From NCBI GenBank assembly GCA_037951105.1, contig JBAMJV010009038.1, forward strand, positions 62,001 to 126,000: DNA of 64,000 bases, written 5' to 3'. Position 1 is the stretch's first letter; every line of letters begins with the position of its first letter. Source of the stretch: Echinarachnius parma. Lineage: Eukaryota; Echinodermata; Echinoidea; Clypeasteroida; Echinarachniidae. A program made the translations under genes and the position numbers. The notes beneath the pieces were generated by a model that saw nothing but the letters and a program-made list of their open reading frames with translations, had not been told where the DNA came from and did not search any database. Below are positions 14,701 through 24,731 of the stretch, in pieces.

Positions 14701-17700
14701 CCCAAATGTCGCCTATATATAGACATGCAATATAAACATCACAGGAATAGATTGGGGGTATGACAGGGTGAATGGTGGGGGATATCTATCCTTTGCACAA
14801 CTAGCATACTTCCGAGGTGATACATACAACAAATCTACCCACATACCCTCCCCAAATGTAGCCTATATATTATAGACATGCATGTAGGGTGTATGCCTGT
14901 TTCTATAATGGTTTCAATCATGTGGTCCCGAGGTCATGCTTTCTTGAATTCTAGTATATTCCAAGGTAAGGAACACACTGCACATTTTTTCGAGTGAAAA
15001 GTTGCAAAAGCTCCCTACTGTGGGAGGGTCGATAGTGCGATACCCCTCCCACACCATCCCTGCTCCCTTCCACGACCCCACCCCCACTTTTCAAAATAGT
15101 CATGCCACTGCAAGAAAGCCAATAATGTATTATACAGGGGGGAAATTCTGTAGAAAAAAATATACGGTGTGCCCCCTTTCAGTCTGACCCGCTATTCGAT
15201 TGTCTCCATGAAAAATGAATACACAATATGGCGGATGTTGCCTACTATATGAGAGAGGGAGAGTGAGTAATTATATAAGAAAATTTGAAAGAGAACAATG
15301 GAAATTCAGAATATGCGTACGTGGAGTTGCTTTTATTTGGTAGCTACGTTAGCTGTAGTTATTACGTTCACGCCCACCCGGCGGGCGCGCAACATGCAGG
15401 CAACGCGATCACGGGCTGAACCTCCCCGATAGACACGGCAGCGCAATTCAACGAGTCGATGTACCCGCGACTGTTGAGCTGAGCCGATGTGTACATGTAC
15501 GGGTGCGCCTATCAACGGCGGGACCATCATTCCTGTGACAAATTTACGGTAAGCCATCAGTTTTCGGTGATAAAATATGAAATCAATATTCCCTTTTTTC
15601 ACGAGGTAAACGGTTTTCGTTTTCTTTCAAACTTTCACAAATCTTTCAATTGTATTTTACATTGATATTGATATAGGATTGAAGTCTCAAATGTCATTTT
15701 GTGCAATATCTGACACTTTACCTGAATCACTTTAAGATAGCGCTCTCTAATAAAATGGTTTCAACCATTTTAAATAAAATATTGTGCATGTGATGTTTTG
15801 TTAAAATAGTGATTAGATAGAGATAATCAACAACTATTTAAAACTCTCTTTTGTATATTTTTGAACAGAGGTAGCGTTTAAAACAAAAATAACGGCTGAT
15901 TCAAAATTATCTAATTATTGTGGGGCCCCATTATTTTTTCCAATGATTATATTATTGTATATTTCAACGGTTTCTGAACCGATTTGATCAAATAAAGTTT
16001 ATTCTGTCATCAAAATTGTATGCTATTTCAAATTTGACACTCAGTTTTCCATTATCTCACAAGACAATTTGTTTGTGTAGCGCCCTCTGAGTTAGCTCAG
16101 TAGGTAGCGCGTTCGGCTCGGACGCCCGGGTCACCTGTTCAAACTCAACTATCGGATGAGTCTTTTATCAGGCAATAATTACGATCCGGCCTATGCAGGA
16201 AAGGATTCACGGAAAACATTCCGTCCCTCGGATAGGGCAATAAATGGAGGTCCCGAATATGTGCTAGTCACACCTCATGCACGCTAAGACCCTAGTCTAC
16301 TTCTCGAAAAGAGTAGTGAGTTAACCCGGTTGACTAATTGGCCTGCAAATCACAACCAAGATAGTACAATAATATTGTATGAAGAGGACTGTACTGAAAT
16401 CATTGGAAGAAGAAGAAATAGTTGTTGATTATCTCTCTAATCCTTTTTTTAAACAAAACATATTTTCTTTTAAATGGTTTCAACCGATGAGTGTTTCGAG
16501 ATCGCCCTTTTGAGTTTTCATGGCTCTTTTTGAAAGATAATAGGCTTAAAAGGATAGTTGAGATTTGGTATATAGGCCAGCGCTGCACGAAAGAAAATTA
16601 TGAGATAATACAAAACTGAGTGTCAAACCTGAAAGAGGATAACATTTTATTGGCAGAATAAACTTTATTTGATCGGAATCGGTTCAGAAATGGCTGAAAT
16701 AGCAATAAACATATCCGGTCGGAATAAATCTGGGGCAAAGATTTAATCGATGACTGTTTAAAACATTTAAAAAATGCATACCCTTTTTTGAAATTGTTCA
16801 AAAGAGGTTTTTAAATATCCGTTGATTATCTCTCTATCTAACATGTCTAATCACTATTTTAACAAAACATCACATGCATAACTTTGTATGAAAAATGGTT
16901 GAAACAAGTGCTTTTCATAACGCTCTGTTGTGTTTTAATGGCTCTTTTTAAAATAATAACAGGCCTTTTACATGCACTTAGTCTTTTGTTATGTTCTATA
17001 CCTTTCGAGCATGGTGGAGTTAAAACTGTTAATTTGTAATGTTATTGTGCTAACCAAAACAGTACTACCTCTTTAATAATCATTTGTGTTTAAACCTAAC
17101 CTGTTTCACAGTTCTCTCCCATAAATCCCGGCGGGCAGATGCATTGTCCTGTCTTATCGTCACATATCCCACCGTTGTAACACGAGGGGCATACCATAAG
17201 GCACTGATCAGATGTGTCATGTCGACCCGCACGACATTCTGTCGAAAATGATTGAAAATCGATTGAGATGAAAGTGTTGATAGATGAATGATGCACTGTG
17301 ATGGATTAGCCATTCACCATAGTGAAAGGGATACACGGGTGATGGGGGTTTGATTTTTGTTCCCGCCTCGATTTACAAAAGTATTTCATCGTCTTAAAAA
17401 CTCGAATATGTCTTAAGGTTAACCATGGCTTGCATAGTTTTGAGTACGAAGTGCTTGATTCAAAAGGCATTTATCCACTGTATGTTAGCTAGGAATTATT
17501 GCGCTTAAAGCATCAAATTGATCTGAAAGAAGGTAAATAACTGTATCGCCTTGGGGGATTAAGATATTCATATTTACCCCGAAACCTCAATTTGGGCACA
17601 CTCATGTCATTTTCAGGCAAAACCTTATCATAATTATTCGGACTAAATCATCAAACATATAATTTCGGTCACCAAGGAGGCGAGGACTTAAACAAAAATA

Positions 17701-19914
17701 ATGTTTGCTTGTCAGGCTCAAAAGCAGGAAGGATAATTATTATGACAAAAGATCGCAGCCCCCTCGGGGAAAATATGGCCCTACGCCGATATCAATGAGT
17801 CTAACCTTTCGAATATTAAAATCGTCAGAAATCCAGCAACAGTCGAGACAGTGAATTTAAAAAGCCAACCTAATTATCCAAACGTTTCTAAGTTGTGGAC
17901 AGAGATTTTTGGTTGTGTGGCAACAATTAGTCAGTACATAATTATTTGCTATGTTTTACCTCGTACGATGAGTCGCATAAGCCCCGCTCTAGCCAGACCT
18001 CTTTGGAAACTGTAATGAAGCTCATATACCCCTCCATCACCTGGTTGCACGTCTTGGGGAATGGTATATGAGCTATCGTAGTTAAGTGCGATCATTGTCC
18101 TTGAGTTTAAGGTGCCGTTGTGCCTCCAGTTACTCGCTTCGTTCTCAGGATTGATTCGATTGAAATCAACAGTGACCCCCGCATCCATTGTGTTGACAGT
18201 TTTCGTGAATCGACCATCGGCGGGTTGGAATTTAGCTGAATAGCCGAAAACAGTGAGATTGCAAAGAACACAGTCAATGTATCAATATTTACATTATTGA
18301 TACACAAGACGGATGATAACATGCGCGTATTTAATAATGCATGTCTATATTTTGCCTTATAAAATTTGCAATTTTCTTTTCATTCAACAATATTGTCATT
18401 GATTAACCAAGAATAGTGTATATTTATATCAATGAAATGACATGGCGTGCCAAAATGTAAAGACCATAACTGCATTACTGTAATGCAATGCATGGTTGAA
18501 GATTACAACACACATAGACATAACATATATCAAGACTAGTATAATACTAGTCTTGTTATTACCTTATAAATAATTGTTATCTAATTAAAGGCCTACCTCT
18601 CCTCCTGCCGTTTACTAGCACAAAGCAACACATATAAAAGTAAAACATAAACATATACAAAACAAATAATAATACGTGCTCGATCGTATAATCATGATTA
18701 TGCCTTTCATAAGGGATGACATCCCACCCCATCGTATTTAAACGCACCAAAGAAAATGCCATACTATGCTGCATTGCCTAATATATAATAATGACGATAA
18801 TCAAACTATAATACTAGTATTAAATATAATTCACGTTCCCGCCCTTAGCAGAAATTACCAGATTTAACAATAAAAAGCAAAACCCAGACAAACACACAAA
18901 CAACAAATTCATGGCGTTATCATGGCTACATGGCTACACTTATAAGCGATGACATTTAGAGAGGAGGAGTATCATTGACACCTGACGTCCATTCCATCCT
19001 ACCGTGAAGCACGCTACGACATTAAGCTATTACTTGGTTCGGAGAGTATAGTTATTTTATAATATACTTATGTGAATGTGTTTCATGCTTCAAAATTAGA
19101 GGAACTATTGACCTCAGTCTGCACAAGCAATCAAATACAAAATATATAAAAGAAGGAAACCAAATAATACTTGATCGCATATCTACATTCATACATATAG
19201 GTGATCCACATTAACTGTGTCATGTTAAGACAAACAACATCACATTGAGCTTTTACTTTTACATTATCTTGAAAAGACTTGAAACTTGTTGTTTAAATTT
19301 TGCAAATGTCTCCTCAAAATATTGAATTATTTATGATGGAATGAAAAGCGTTATGGAAGACTTTTCGATTGCAGTCAAAATTGGCTCAATTTCGTTGTTT
19401 ACACTATGTAGACATGGGCATTGTATTTTTTAATGAAATTATCAAACATCATTCACAAGGGCCTTGCACTAATATTGTTATAATTATGACTATATAATAA
19501 ATATCACATTTGATGTAAGCGTATGAAGTTAACGGATAAATTCATACATATGATGCAAACTAAGCGATAGCATACCATCTGAACGAAGGAATATCATTGG
19601 CACCACCGTCCATCCCCCGTCATATCTTGACGCACAATAGAAGACACCATAGGCTCTATTATCTCCTGGTAGCTCAGATGTGTACACTTCCGAAGTCGGT
19701 GGGTCTCCCTGTGGGTCTCCCTGCAGTTCTCCAGTCACAGTAGGTCCGGGTGGTTCTGGACTGTTGCTGATAGGATCATTAAGTGTGTAGACGTAGCGAC
19801 CAGTTTCAACTGTAGCATCCACATCAGGCTCACTCCGATGGCAGCTAAACAAAGAGCTGCCATCCTCTGCAGACACTACCCCTCTGCCCACTGTCGATAT
19901 GTAGTTCGTCCGTT
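855..19914 (-). CDS. Tie/TEK-like receptor gene, ectodomain exons (3' part off window)
   Basis: Multi-exon minus-strand gene. Exons in transcript order: 19914-19576, 18235-17960, 17238-17101, 8956-8801, 8247-8110, 6626-6591, 6192-5908, 1479-1171, 925-855. All have AG/GT borders; all junctions are phase 1 except the last donor (phase 0), as usual for shuffled extracellular modules. Domains run Ig-Ig-EGF-EGF-EGF-(EGF start)-Ig-FN3-FN3, the order in vertebrate Tie1/Tie2, which are endothelial angiopoietin-receptor kinases. Shared signatures with Tie2 as I recall it: RLIVR at the end of Ig2, CICPPGFMG in EGF1, PDPYGCSC in EGF2, CDRF in EGF3. I see neither the signal-peptide exon nor the transmembrane and intracellular part, so the effector domain (kinase expected) is inferred from the ectodomain. 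Introns carry many MITEs. A receptor with another intracellular domain is the main alternative. Confidence 0.85.
1171..1479 (-). CDS. Tie-like exon: complete fibronectin type III domain
   Basis: 309 bp, phase 1-1; acceptor ATCATAG, donor GTGAGTTAT. It encodes ETVTLTWLAWDANTGFGD, LIGYDVFFKED and LSPDTDYVFGVRAVRPGERG. The B-strand Trp, the YDVFFK strand and the L-x-P-x-T-x-Y motif of FN3 are all present. RPGERGEG parallels RRGEGGEG of Tie2 FN3-1. A second acceptor (CTCATCCAG, 11 bases inside) would break the phase pattern. Confidence 0.88.
2209..2630 (+). mobile_element. Short interspersed element D, copy 1
   Basis: About 420 bp. Begins ACCGTAAAAGTTTGACTAG and ends near TTCAGGTGA. The middle (2436-2510) is tRNA-like, with GGTTCAAGTCGCATTGG as B-box. 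An inverted copy lies at 4777-5212. Together they flank about 2 kb of the intron between FN3 and Ig3. Confidence 0.65.
2724..2864. repeat. Inverted repeat with poly-G at both ends
   Basis: CATGGGCGTCGAT...ACCCATTCATCAGG on the left is matched in reverse on the right (CCTGATGAATGGGT...ATCGACGCCCATG). G runs at 2724-2738 and 2838-2864 bound it. GAGGCCGAGACCGAGACC follows directly. Confidence 0.8.
4777..5212 (-). mobile_element. Short interspersed element D, copy 2
   Basis: Inverted copy of 2209-2630, recognisable end to end with a few small indels. It shares the tRNA-like middle (CTTGAACCTACGG on the plus strand). Confidence 0.65.
5289..5819 (+). mobile_element. TTAA MITE family C, complete copy
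   Basis: 531 bp counted from TTAA to TTAA. Terminal inverted repeats are TTAAAGGGGTAGTTCAGTTT and TTAAAGGGGTTGTACAGTAA. No coding capacity. Internal landmarks seen in all copies: GAGATAATGAAAA, TTTATTTGATCAAAATCGG, TTTCGAGCATGGTGGAGTTA. Other copies: 16546-17076 (also 531 bp), 24732-25225 (inverted), 29440-29955; partial copies at 6279-6440, 9320-9480, 15737-16083 and 49617-49830. Confidence 0.8.
5908..6192 (-). CDS. Tie-like exon: third Ig-like domain
   Basis: 285 bp, phase 1-1; acceptor TTTCAATAG, donor GTGAGTG. It encodes KVDCMFEGEQL and GEVFYCSMSD, the paired Ig cysteines, with N-glycosylation sequons NKT, NSS and NIS. It follows the EGF cluster, as Ig3 does in Tie2. Confidence 0.85.
6591..6626 (-). 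CDS. Tie-like microexon: start of a fourth EGF-like unit
   Basis: A 36-bp exon, phase 1-1, between a good acceptor (TATCACTTTCAG) and a strong donor (GTAAGTATGT). It encodes GCIQGKYGRACSG, the opening C-x-x-G-x-Y/F-G-x-x-C loop of an EGF unit with no continuation. It sits between EGF3 and Ig3. Being symmetric, it could be skipped without a frame change. Confidence 0.65.
6997..7851. mobile_element. 855-bp fold-back MITE with about 200-bp arms
   Basis: Outer ends TCCTCACAAAAAGTTCCG and CGGAACTTTTTGTGAGGA. Arms continue inward through CAAGTTTGAGCGTTCATATC and GAATATGGGGCAAAGTC on both sides. It lies in the intron between EGF3 and the 36-bp exon. A diverged relative is at about 10135-10515. Confidence 0.75.
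8110..8247 (-). CDS. Tie-like exon: EGF-like domain 3
   Basis: 138 bp, phase 1-1; acceptor CCTCGAACAG, donor GTAAGC. It encodes CDTGEFGASC, TCHCESAECDRFTGIC and CMSGWEGVNCQ. This corresponds to Tie EGF3 (CDRF, GW.G..C). Confidence 0.88.
8801..8956 (-). CDS. Tie-like exon: EGF-like domain 2
   Basis: 156 bp, phase 1-1; acceptor TTTTTACAG, donor GTGAGA. It encodes GNRYGRNCEYRC followed by VCVPDPYGCSCTPGFKG and DCETG. PDPYGCSC is the hallmark of Tie EGF2. The intron to EGF1 is over 8 kb and filled with repeats. Confidence 0.9.
9520..9700 (+). mobile_element. TTAA MITE family A fragment
   Basis: Contains AAATCCACGAAAATGACTTG, GAGCTTCCTCGTTTCTCTTC and GTTTAGCTTATGGTAAGAG, the left part of family A. 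No right end found. Confidence 0.65.
9691..9704. promoter_or_regulatory. Perfect DR1 nuclear-receptor-like motif
   Basis: TGACCTTTGACCTT, the complement of AAGGTCAAAGGTCA: two consensus half-sites spaced by one base. It lies beside a family A fragment inside the EGF1-EGF2 intron. A chance match is quite possible. Confidence 0.3.
10135..10515. mobile_element. Diverged relative of the 855-bp fold-back MITE
   Basis: Starts CAGCAATTCAAGTTTGAG, includes GTGAAATGTTGCAAAAT and TTATTGTCATTGTGAATT as in the 7 kb element, and contains an inner inverted repeat (CTATCGCTTTCATGG facing CCATGAAAGCAATAG). Confidence 0.5.
10790..10813. repeat. Poly-C tract
   Basis: 24 consecutive C, next to GGTCTCGGCCTCGAA-type words at 10615-10680. 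Other tracts of 13 or more: 21165, 21771, 22641, 22773, 22899, 24427, 24647, 29310, 41226, 47540, 49010, 52613 and 58838. Confidence 0.9.
10816..13750. other. EGF1-EGF2 intron, no clear feature
   Basis: AT-rich, with short open frames only. A GC-richer patch at 12090-12260 shows no domain. TATACTGTATAC (11635-11647) is a small palindrome. No exon was supported. Confidence 0.4.
13752..13787. repeat. (AAAT)n microsatellite
   Basis: About nine AAAT units, possibly the tail of a retroposed repeat lying to its left. Confidence 0.8.
14582..14885. repeat. Tandem duplication, unit about 155-160 bp
   Basis: Two direct copies, each with AATAGATTGGGGGTATGACA, GGGGGATATCT, CAACTAGCATACTTC-like words, TACCCTCCCCAAATGT and CCTATATAT. 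About 90 percent identical by eye. Confidence 0.8.
15350..15736 (+). mobile_element. TTAA MITE family A fragment (right part)
   Basis: Matches family A from the GCCATCAGTTTTCGGTGATA region to the terminal ACCTGAATCACTTTAA at 15736. The right TTAA abuts an inverted family C fragment. Confidence 0.65.
16083..16418 (+). mobile_element. tRNA-derived SINE inserted in a TTAA MITE
   Basis: Begins with a tRNA-like head: A-box TAGCTCAGTAGG and B-box GTTCAAACTC, about 45 bases apart. A body follows with CCCTCGGATAGGG, GGTCCCG and CGAAAAGAGTAG, which resembles the central domain of widespread marine-invertebrate SINEs, and it ends in GAAGAAGAAGAA. It interrupts a copy of the 531-bp TTAA element. Family assignment is from memory of the core words. 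Confidence 0.75.
16546..17076 (+). mobile_element. TTAA MITE family C, complete copy
   Basis: 531 bp, TTAA at both ends, the same length as the 5289 copy. Fragments of two further family C copies lie directly to its left (15737-16083 inverted, 16425-16545), so the locus is a nest of the same family. Confidence 0.78.
17101..17238 (-). CDS. Tie-like exon: EGF-like domain 1
   Basis: 138 bp, phase 1-1; acceptor TTTTCGACAG, donor GTTAGG. It encodes eight cysteines, with CYNGGICDDKTGQC followed by ICPPGFMGENCETG. The CICPPGFMG string is shared with vertebrate Tie EGF1 and is one of the best identity signals in the gene. Confidence 0.9.
17960..18235 (-). CDS. Tie-like exon: second Ig-like domain
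   Basis: 276 bp, phase 1-1; acceptor CTATTCAG, donor GTAAAA. It has NWRHNG, a DVQPGDGGVY turn (the Asp-x-Gly-x-Tyr corner of Ig folds) and ends RLIVRG. The two canonical Ig cysteines are absent: the positions read VTVDF and YELHY. Vertebrate Tie2 Ig2 also lacks them (VNISF, YSARY), so this is a family trait rather than decay. Confidence 0.85.
18531..18555. repeat. Perfect 25-bp palindrome
   Basis: CAAGACTAGTAT, a central A, then its exact reverse complement. It lies in the Ig1-Ig2 intron. Confidence 0.85.
19576..19914 (-). CDS. Tie-like exon: first Ig-like domain
   Basis: 339 bp, phase 1 to phase 1. The acceptor follows TTTTGTGGCAG; the donor is GTATGC. The 113 codons contain FSCH and VFYCAS, the two Ig cysteines, and end in MIFLRSDG. 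The run YISTVGRGVVSAEDGSSLFSC matches the N-terminal Tie2 Ig1 strand in layout, so the signal-peptide exon should lie just upstream (higher coordinates). Confidence 0.85.
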
Positions 19915-20137
19915 CTGCCACAAAACAAAGTAAGAAATCAAATCATTAAGATTTCGTTAGTGCAAATTCATAGGAAACATTATTTGTGCATGTATTTGAA
20001 TTTCATCTGTAACGGTATATTTTGAGTTGTTATACCCCGATTCGTAATTATTGGGCCAGCTGGTGAGGATTTTGTTTTTCTTTTTAAGAATTTATTAGTG
20101 TTTGTTCTCTTAACAAGTAAAGTGTGGGGTTTTCATT

Positions 20138-20523
20138 TTAAAGGGACTTAGTAACATTGTCCAAATCCCCAAAATCCCATTGGAATTATAGCGGTTGCCT
20201 CATACCTAGTTGTATTTGTATTAACAATAAAAGCATGGACAGTTTGTTTGAATTTGTTTTCCCTTTCTTTAAAAAGATATTTACGATTGAAGTGTTCAGA
20301 TGTTAAATTCTCCACTGGGCCGCAAAAACTGTGTACAAAGTGAGTGCAATGAGCTAGTGAATATCACTTTGCATTTTTGCTCATTACTCGGCCAAATTAT
20401 ACCGTCCATTCATCTTGAAATGTGCACACAGCACCCATGGAAATATCCGATAACAACAATATACATGTACTGTATATAGTATCAATTCTTGCACATGTCA
20501 ACAAAGTAACTAGATCCATTTAA
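20138..20523 (+). mobile_element. TTAA MITE family I, complete copy
   Basis: 386 bp, TTAAAGGGACTTAGTAACAT to GTAACTAGATCCATTTAA. Landmarks: GGTTGCCTCATACC, AAGTGTTCAGATGTTAAA, GTGTACAAAGTGAGTGCAAT, ATTACTCGGCC. Other copies: 29990-30245, 30976-31321, 44019-44403, 44486-44870 and 45793-46137. Confidence 0.75.
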
Positions 20524-20562
20524 CCCTAACAAGGCCGGGCTATTTGAGGTCTTTCTACAGCC

Positions 20563-20603
20563 GGGGGGGGGGGGGGGGCATTATGCCCCCCCCCCCCCCC
20601 CCC
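20563..20603. repeat. Poly-G facing poly-C across GGCATTATGCC
   Basis: Sixteen G, CATTATG, then eighteen C: a hairpin of homopolymers. The same GGGG-CATTATGG-CCCC arrangement recurs at 21165-21196. Confidence 0.9.
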
Positions 20604-21199
20604 TTAAGATCTCGGCCTCGAAGCGGCTGATCGCCGTGAAAATTTGCACGCATGATAAGTGAAGTGTATAGAATACAATGGTAATTTCGATTTGTTGACA
20701 AATTCATTAATATGCATATTTATGGTAATTTATGCAAATAAGGTCATACAATTCATATTTTTGCCCATAAATCATATATTCTTCATAATTAAACATTGGT
20801 TTTCACTACCTATATTCTTTAGAGTATTTTGAATGATAATACGACAAAAAAAATTGAAGAGTCAGGTTCTTCCTTATGTTTTCTATTGTTTTTATAATTT
20901 CTTATGTATTTCTTTTTTTGTTTTACTTTTTTTTTTATTGTTGTTGTTGTTTATTTTATATCTAACTATAATTCAACCCAAAACAAACATAAGATGTAAA
21001 CAAGACCAAATGACCAATGATACACCTCTTTTTACGAAAACTGATATTTCCATATGTTTTGTACACAAATCACGAAATTGAGCGATTTTCGGGCTGACAT
21101 GCATAGACAAAAGGTCACGGCGCGTCATCTTACCGCGTCTTGGAGCAATAAAAAAAATCGCGGAGGGGGGGGGGGGGGGGGGCATTATGGCCCCCCGGC

Positions 21200-24100
21200 C
21201 TTTTTAGGGTTAAGGAGCACGTACTGCCAGTTATCGTTATCGCATTATTTCAAAAGAGGTATTTACATATGACAAATGCAACACACTGGCATAGTTGTCA
21301 TGGTTGTTCTGCAATAAATTTAGATATAAACTGAGATTGGAAGGTACCAAAAAAAGTAATATTATAAACACTTGCAGTTCATTATATTCAGGCATTACAA
21401 CCCGGCTGGTCAAATATTTGCTACAATCAAACTATGTTGTATATACAACTGGGTAGCTACACTTGTATTCCACTTACAACGGAAAGATCAGACGTAATAA
21501 GTAATTTTAAACGAATAATACTGGTAATTCATGACACAATAATGTATCATTCTCACCCGAGTTTGCAGTCAGAACACACAGGAGTGAGCATACTAAGTGC
21601 AGTGCACTTCCGGGCATCATGTACCCTCGTTGTGTCATGCGCAGTGGTGACAAATTTGTGCTAGAGTACAACAAAACACACAAAAAACGTATATAAATAT
21701 TACAAACATAGATTAAGAAGTCGAATTAGGCACAAAAAGGTGGCGCCTAACTCAGATGACATGTACAATCCCCCCCCCCCCCCCCCCCATGTTTTACGGA
21801 AGGATATTTGTGTGTGTGTGTGTATCTGTATACCATGTATACGAGTGGGAAAGAACAAATTAATTGTATGAGCTAAGACTTGTTAATTATAATGTTCAAA
21901 AAGTAATTTATACATCCACTTTAAATTTTCGCTGCGCGCTTCGCGCGCGAACAGATTATCTCAGTTTATTGTGTAAATTGCGTATGATCTGGGGTGAGTA
22001 TTTTTTTCTGTACCGGGTCACGTAGTTCCAGTGTAGGCTGGCATTGCTCTGGCTGCTTGTGTGACGTGTACCAAATTGCACCATTTCAAGTATGTAAATG
22101 CAAAATATTATCCGTAGGAGGGGGATGACCCCTCCCAAACCCTCCTATTTGGCTCTGCCCCAGCCCTCGGTAGCATCGCCCCTTGGGACTCATTATTGGC
22201 TATAGTGCTTATAGGCTATGTTGTTAGATCATACGTAATGTGGCATACAATTTATGTTGGAACTGTGTATAACACTAAATATAAATACAATATTCGTGTG
22301 TGTTGGGGTGCATATTTAATAGTGTGTACATTTTTTTGTTTTCTTCGTGAAAATATTTTTAAAATTTCTGGTCGATCAAATCATAACACACTTTCCCAGA
22401 CATGCCAGATACAGTCAATCTAGGTAAGCACCAGATTGCACAATTTCAAGTCCCAAAATGCAAAAGCTCCCTACTGTGGGACACACCCCCTCACACACCC
22501 TCCCCCCGCTCAGTCACTTCACTCCCTCGGGCTTGGTCGCTTCGATCCCTCGCAATGTCTCACTCTCACATCAGCCCTGTGAGTGTGGTTGGGCATGAGC
22601 CCCTTCACACACAAAATCGCGAGCCCCCCGGAAGTTTTTGCCCCCCCCCCCCCCCAATCTAAAACTGATTCCGGCGCGCATGGTCTCGATCATCATAATG
22701 AATTATCTTTCCTCGAAAAAAATTAGGCTGGCGGTTTCGGCGGGAAACAAAACAATTTGGCGACGGACATTCTCCCCCCCCCCCCCCCCCCCCCACTCCA
22801 CTGAGAGGACTTTCAAGCAATTGTCTTGGTCTCGAAATATTTAAGCAGGTGGTCTCGGCCGCGAACAAATTGGTCTCGGTCCGTTGAACGGAAAATCACC
22901 CCCCCCCCCCCCCCCAGGTGTAAGAACCTGTCTACGCCACTGGTGACTCCGTGTGTTGTGACATGCACAGTGGCGAGAGTACTTGGTCTGAAGTAAACAA
23001 ATACAAAACAGATGTGTTTAATACAAAATACAATTCAAACATAACAGAGAACTGACGAGAAATAATTAAACAAGGTTAAAAAGTCAGAGAACTTCCCGTA
23101 CAAATTTGACACAAAAGGCTGCGCCTTACTTCGAGTGTGCAGCCCTAGCCACACGTCTATAATATCGAAGCTACAGAACATGCAGAAGGGGACTGGTTAT
23201 CTAGCCCTCTGACCAGTGACTCCGTATGTTCCCCTTCTCCATTATATACATTTGATGGCATGAAGTACTCTAGTATGACCAGGTTAGGGTTTGAACCCGC
23301 GACCTCGCGTGTATTGGGTGGATACTATAGCCACTAAGCCAACGGATACAAATTCAACAGAAAATAAAACATAATATTAATTGTGCACCCAAACGTGAGG
23401 GGGAAAATGGGGGGGAAAATGTATACATGAATTACGTACATGACACAGCAGGGCCCATTTGCAGAAATCAATCGATGACAAGAGTTATGCTCTCATCACA
23501 TCCAGTAAGTCAAAGGGCTAGGAGTTCCTTCCCCTTTAATCTTCTGATTTGCAATGAATTGAAACTTTACACTCGATTCTGGAACGGGGACCAAGTGTGA
23601 CAACCGAGTACATTTGCCACATCTTGTACAATTCGTGTTTGTTATAGCGCGGCTTTGAGTCATGTTCATATTGACCGTTTATCGTGTTCATCCTATACTG
23701 TCAATGTCCACTTGGGACTCCATGCATGCATTAGCGGCCACCTGTCTATGCGAACCTGCCTACAGGTGCAACCTGTGTATAACAGCCAACCTGCCTATAA
23801 TAGCCACTGTCTACAGCAGTGGATGTGACAGACCACAGATCTACAGGCGATGATAGTTAATGTCAATGGCACTAATTATGTCGTCATTGTTGACGTAGAC
23901 AGGTTTGTCGTCGATAATAGTCTCTCATCGGTGTCGACGGTAGCGACGATCGGTATAACAGTATACATGTACAATAACAATTATTTCGTGGGTAAAGATA
24001 CGTCTACATCTACAGTTGACGCATTCAATAAGGGAATATTGCGTAATATTTATTTCGTCTATGGGAAATGCAAGATATCATAGGCTATATTTAGGGATTT

Positions 24101-24730
24101 ACAAAACAGCTCTATTGATTATAGTGTACATTGATATAGCATGCATATAGCAAGTACAGTTTCCCCTTAATTGAAATGAGCGATTTATTCTAGGGAAATG
24201 AAACGATAAAATATCTATGAGGAAATAAATTGTCTTTTATAATTGCTCATTGTGCTTTTTTAGATCCGCTTTTAAACAATATCAAAGTGTTTAACGCTGT
24301 ACTAACGGAAGCAGGTCACTATTGTATTATAAGTATCAGCATTGATCAGTGGCATGGCTACGGAGGTGGGCACAGGGGCTGATTCTCCAGGCCGGTAGCC
24401 AGGGGTTTGCGTTAGGTGTAAACTGCACCCCCCCCCCCCCCACCCCCAAACAAACAACAAATGAATGAATTCAAACAAATACAAAAATACAAAGTAAAAC
24501 AAAAAAGAAAACAGAAAGAGAAAACAAATAAAAAGAAAATTACAAACGTCCACTTTTTGTCGGTAACGGGTCCCCTTTTTTTGTTTTGGGGGGTTTCGAT
24601 CATTTACTACACCAGTGGTCTCGGACACCAAACCCGCCCCCGCCCCCGCCCCCCCCCCCCCCCCCCCCCCCACTCCAGCCCATTCTTACACAGGGGTAAT
24701 ATAGTTTGGGTAAGGCTATAGCATTAGTAA
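21200..24730. other. Region upstream of Ig1: poly-C tracts and unclassified repeats
   Basis: Contains CCCTCACACACCCTCC-type low-complexity sequence, GGTCTCGG words with C runs (22640-22915, 24427-24671), and TATAACAGCC/CTGCCTATAATAGCC words (23740-23800) that recur at 39175-39310. No exon recognised. The first exon of the Tie-like gene may be here. Confidence 0.4.
23278..23345 (-). mobile_element. tRNA-like SINE head or tRNA pseudogene
   Basis: On the minus strand there is an A-box-like TGGCTTAGTGG and a clear B-box GGTTCAAACCC, spaced as in a tRNA. The anticodon stem does not pair convincingly, so a tRNA-derived repeat is more likely than a working tRNA gene. Confidence 0.5.
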
Positions 24731-24731
24731 C

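Noticed and set aside
23278-23345. Functional tRNA gene
   Set aside because: The B-box is good, but the anticodon stem and acceptor do not pair; a tRNA-derived repeat is more likely.
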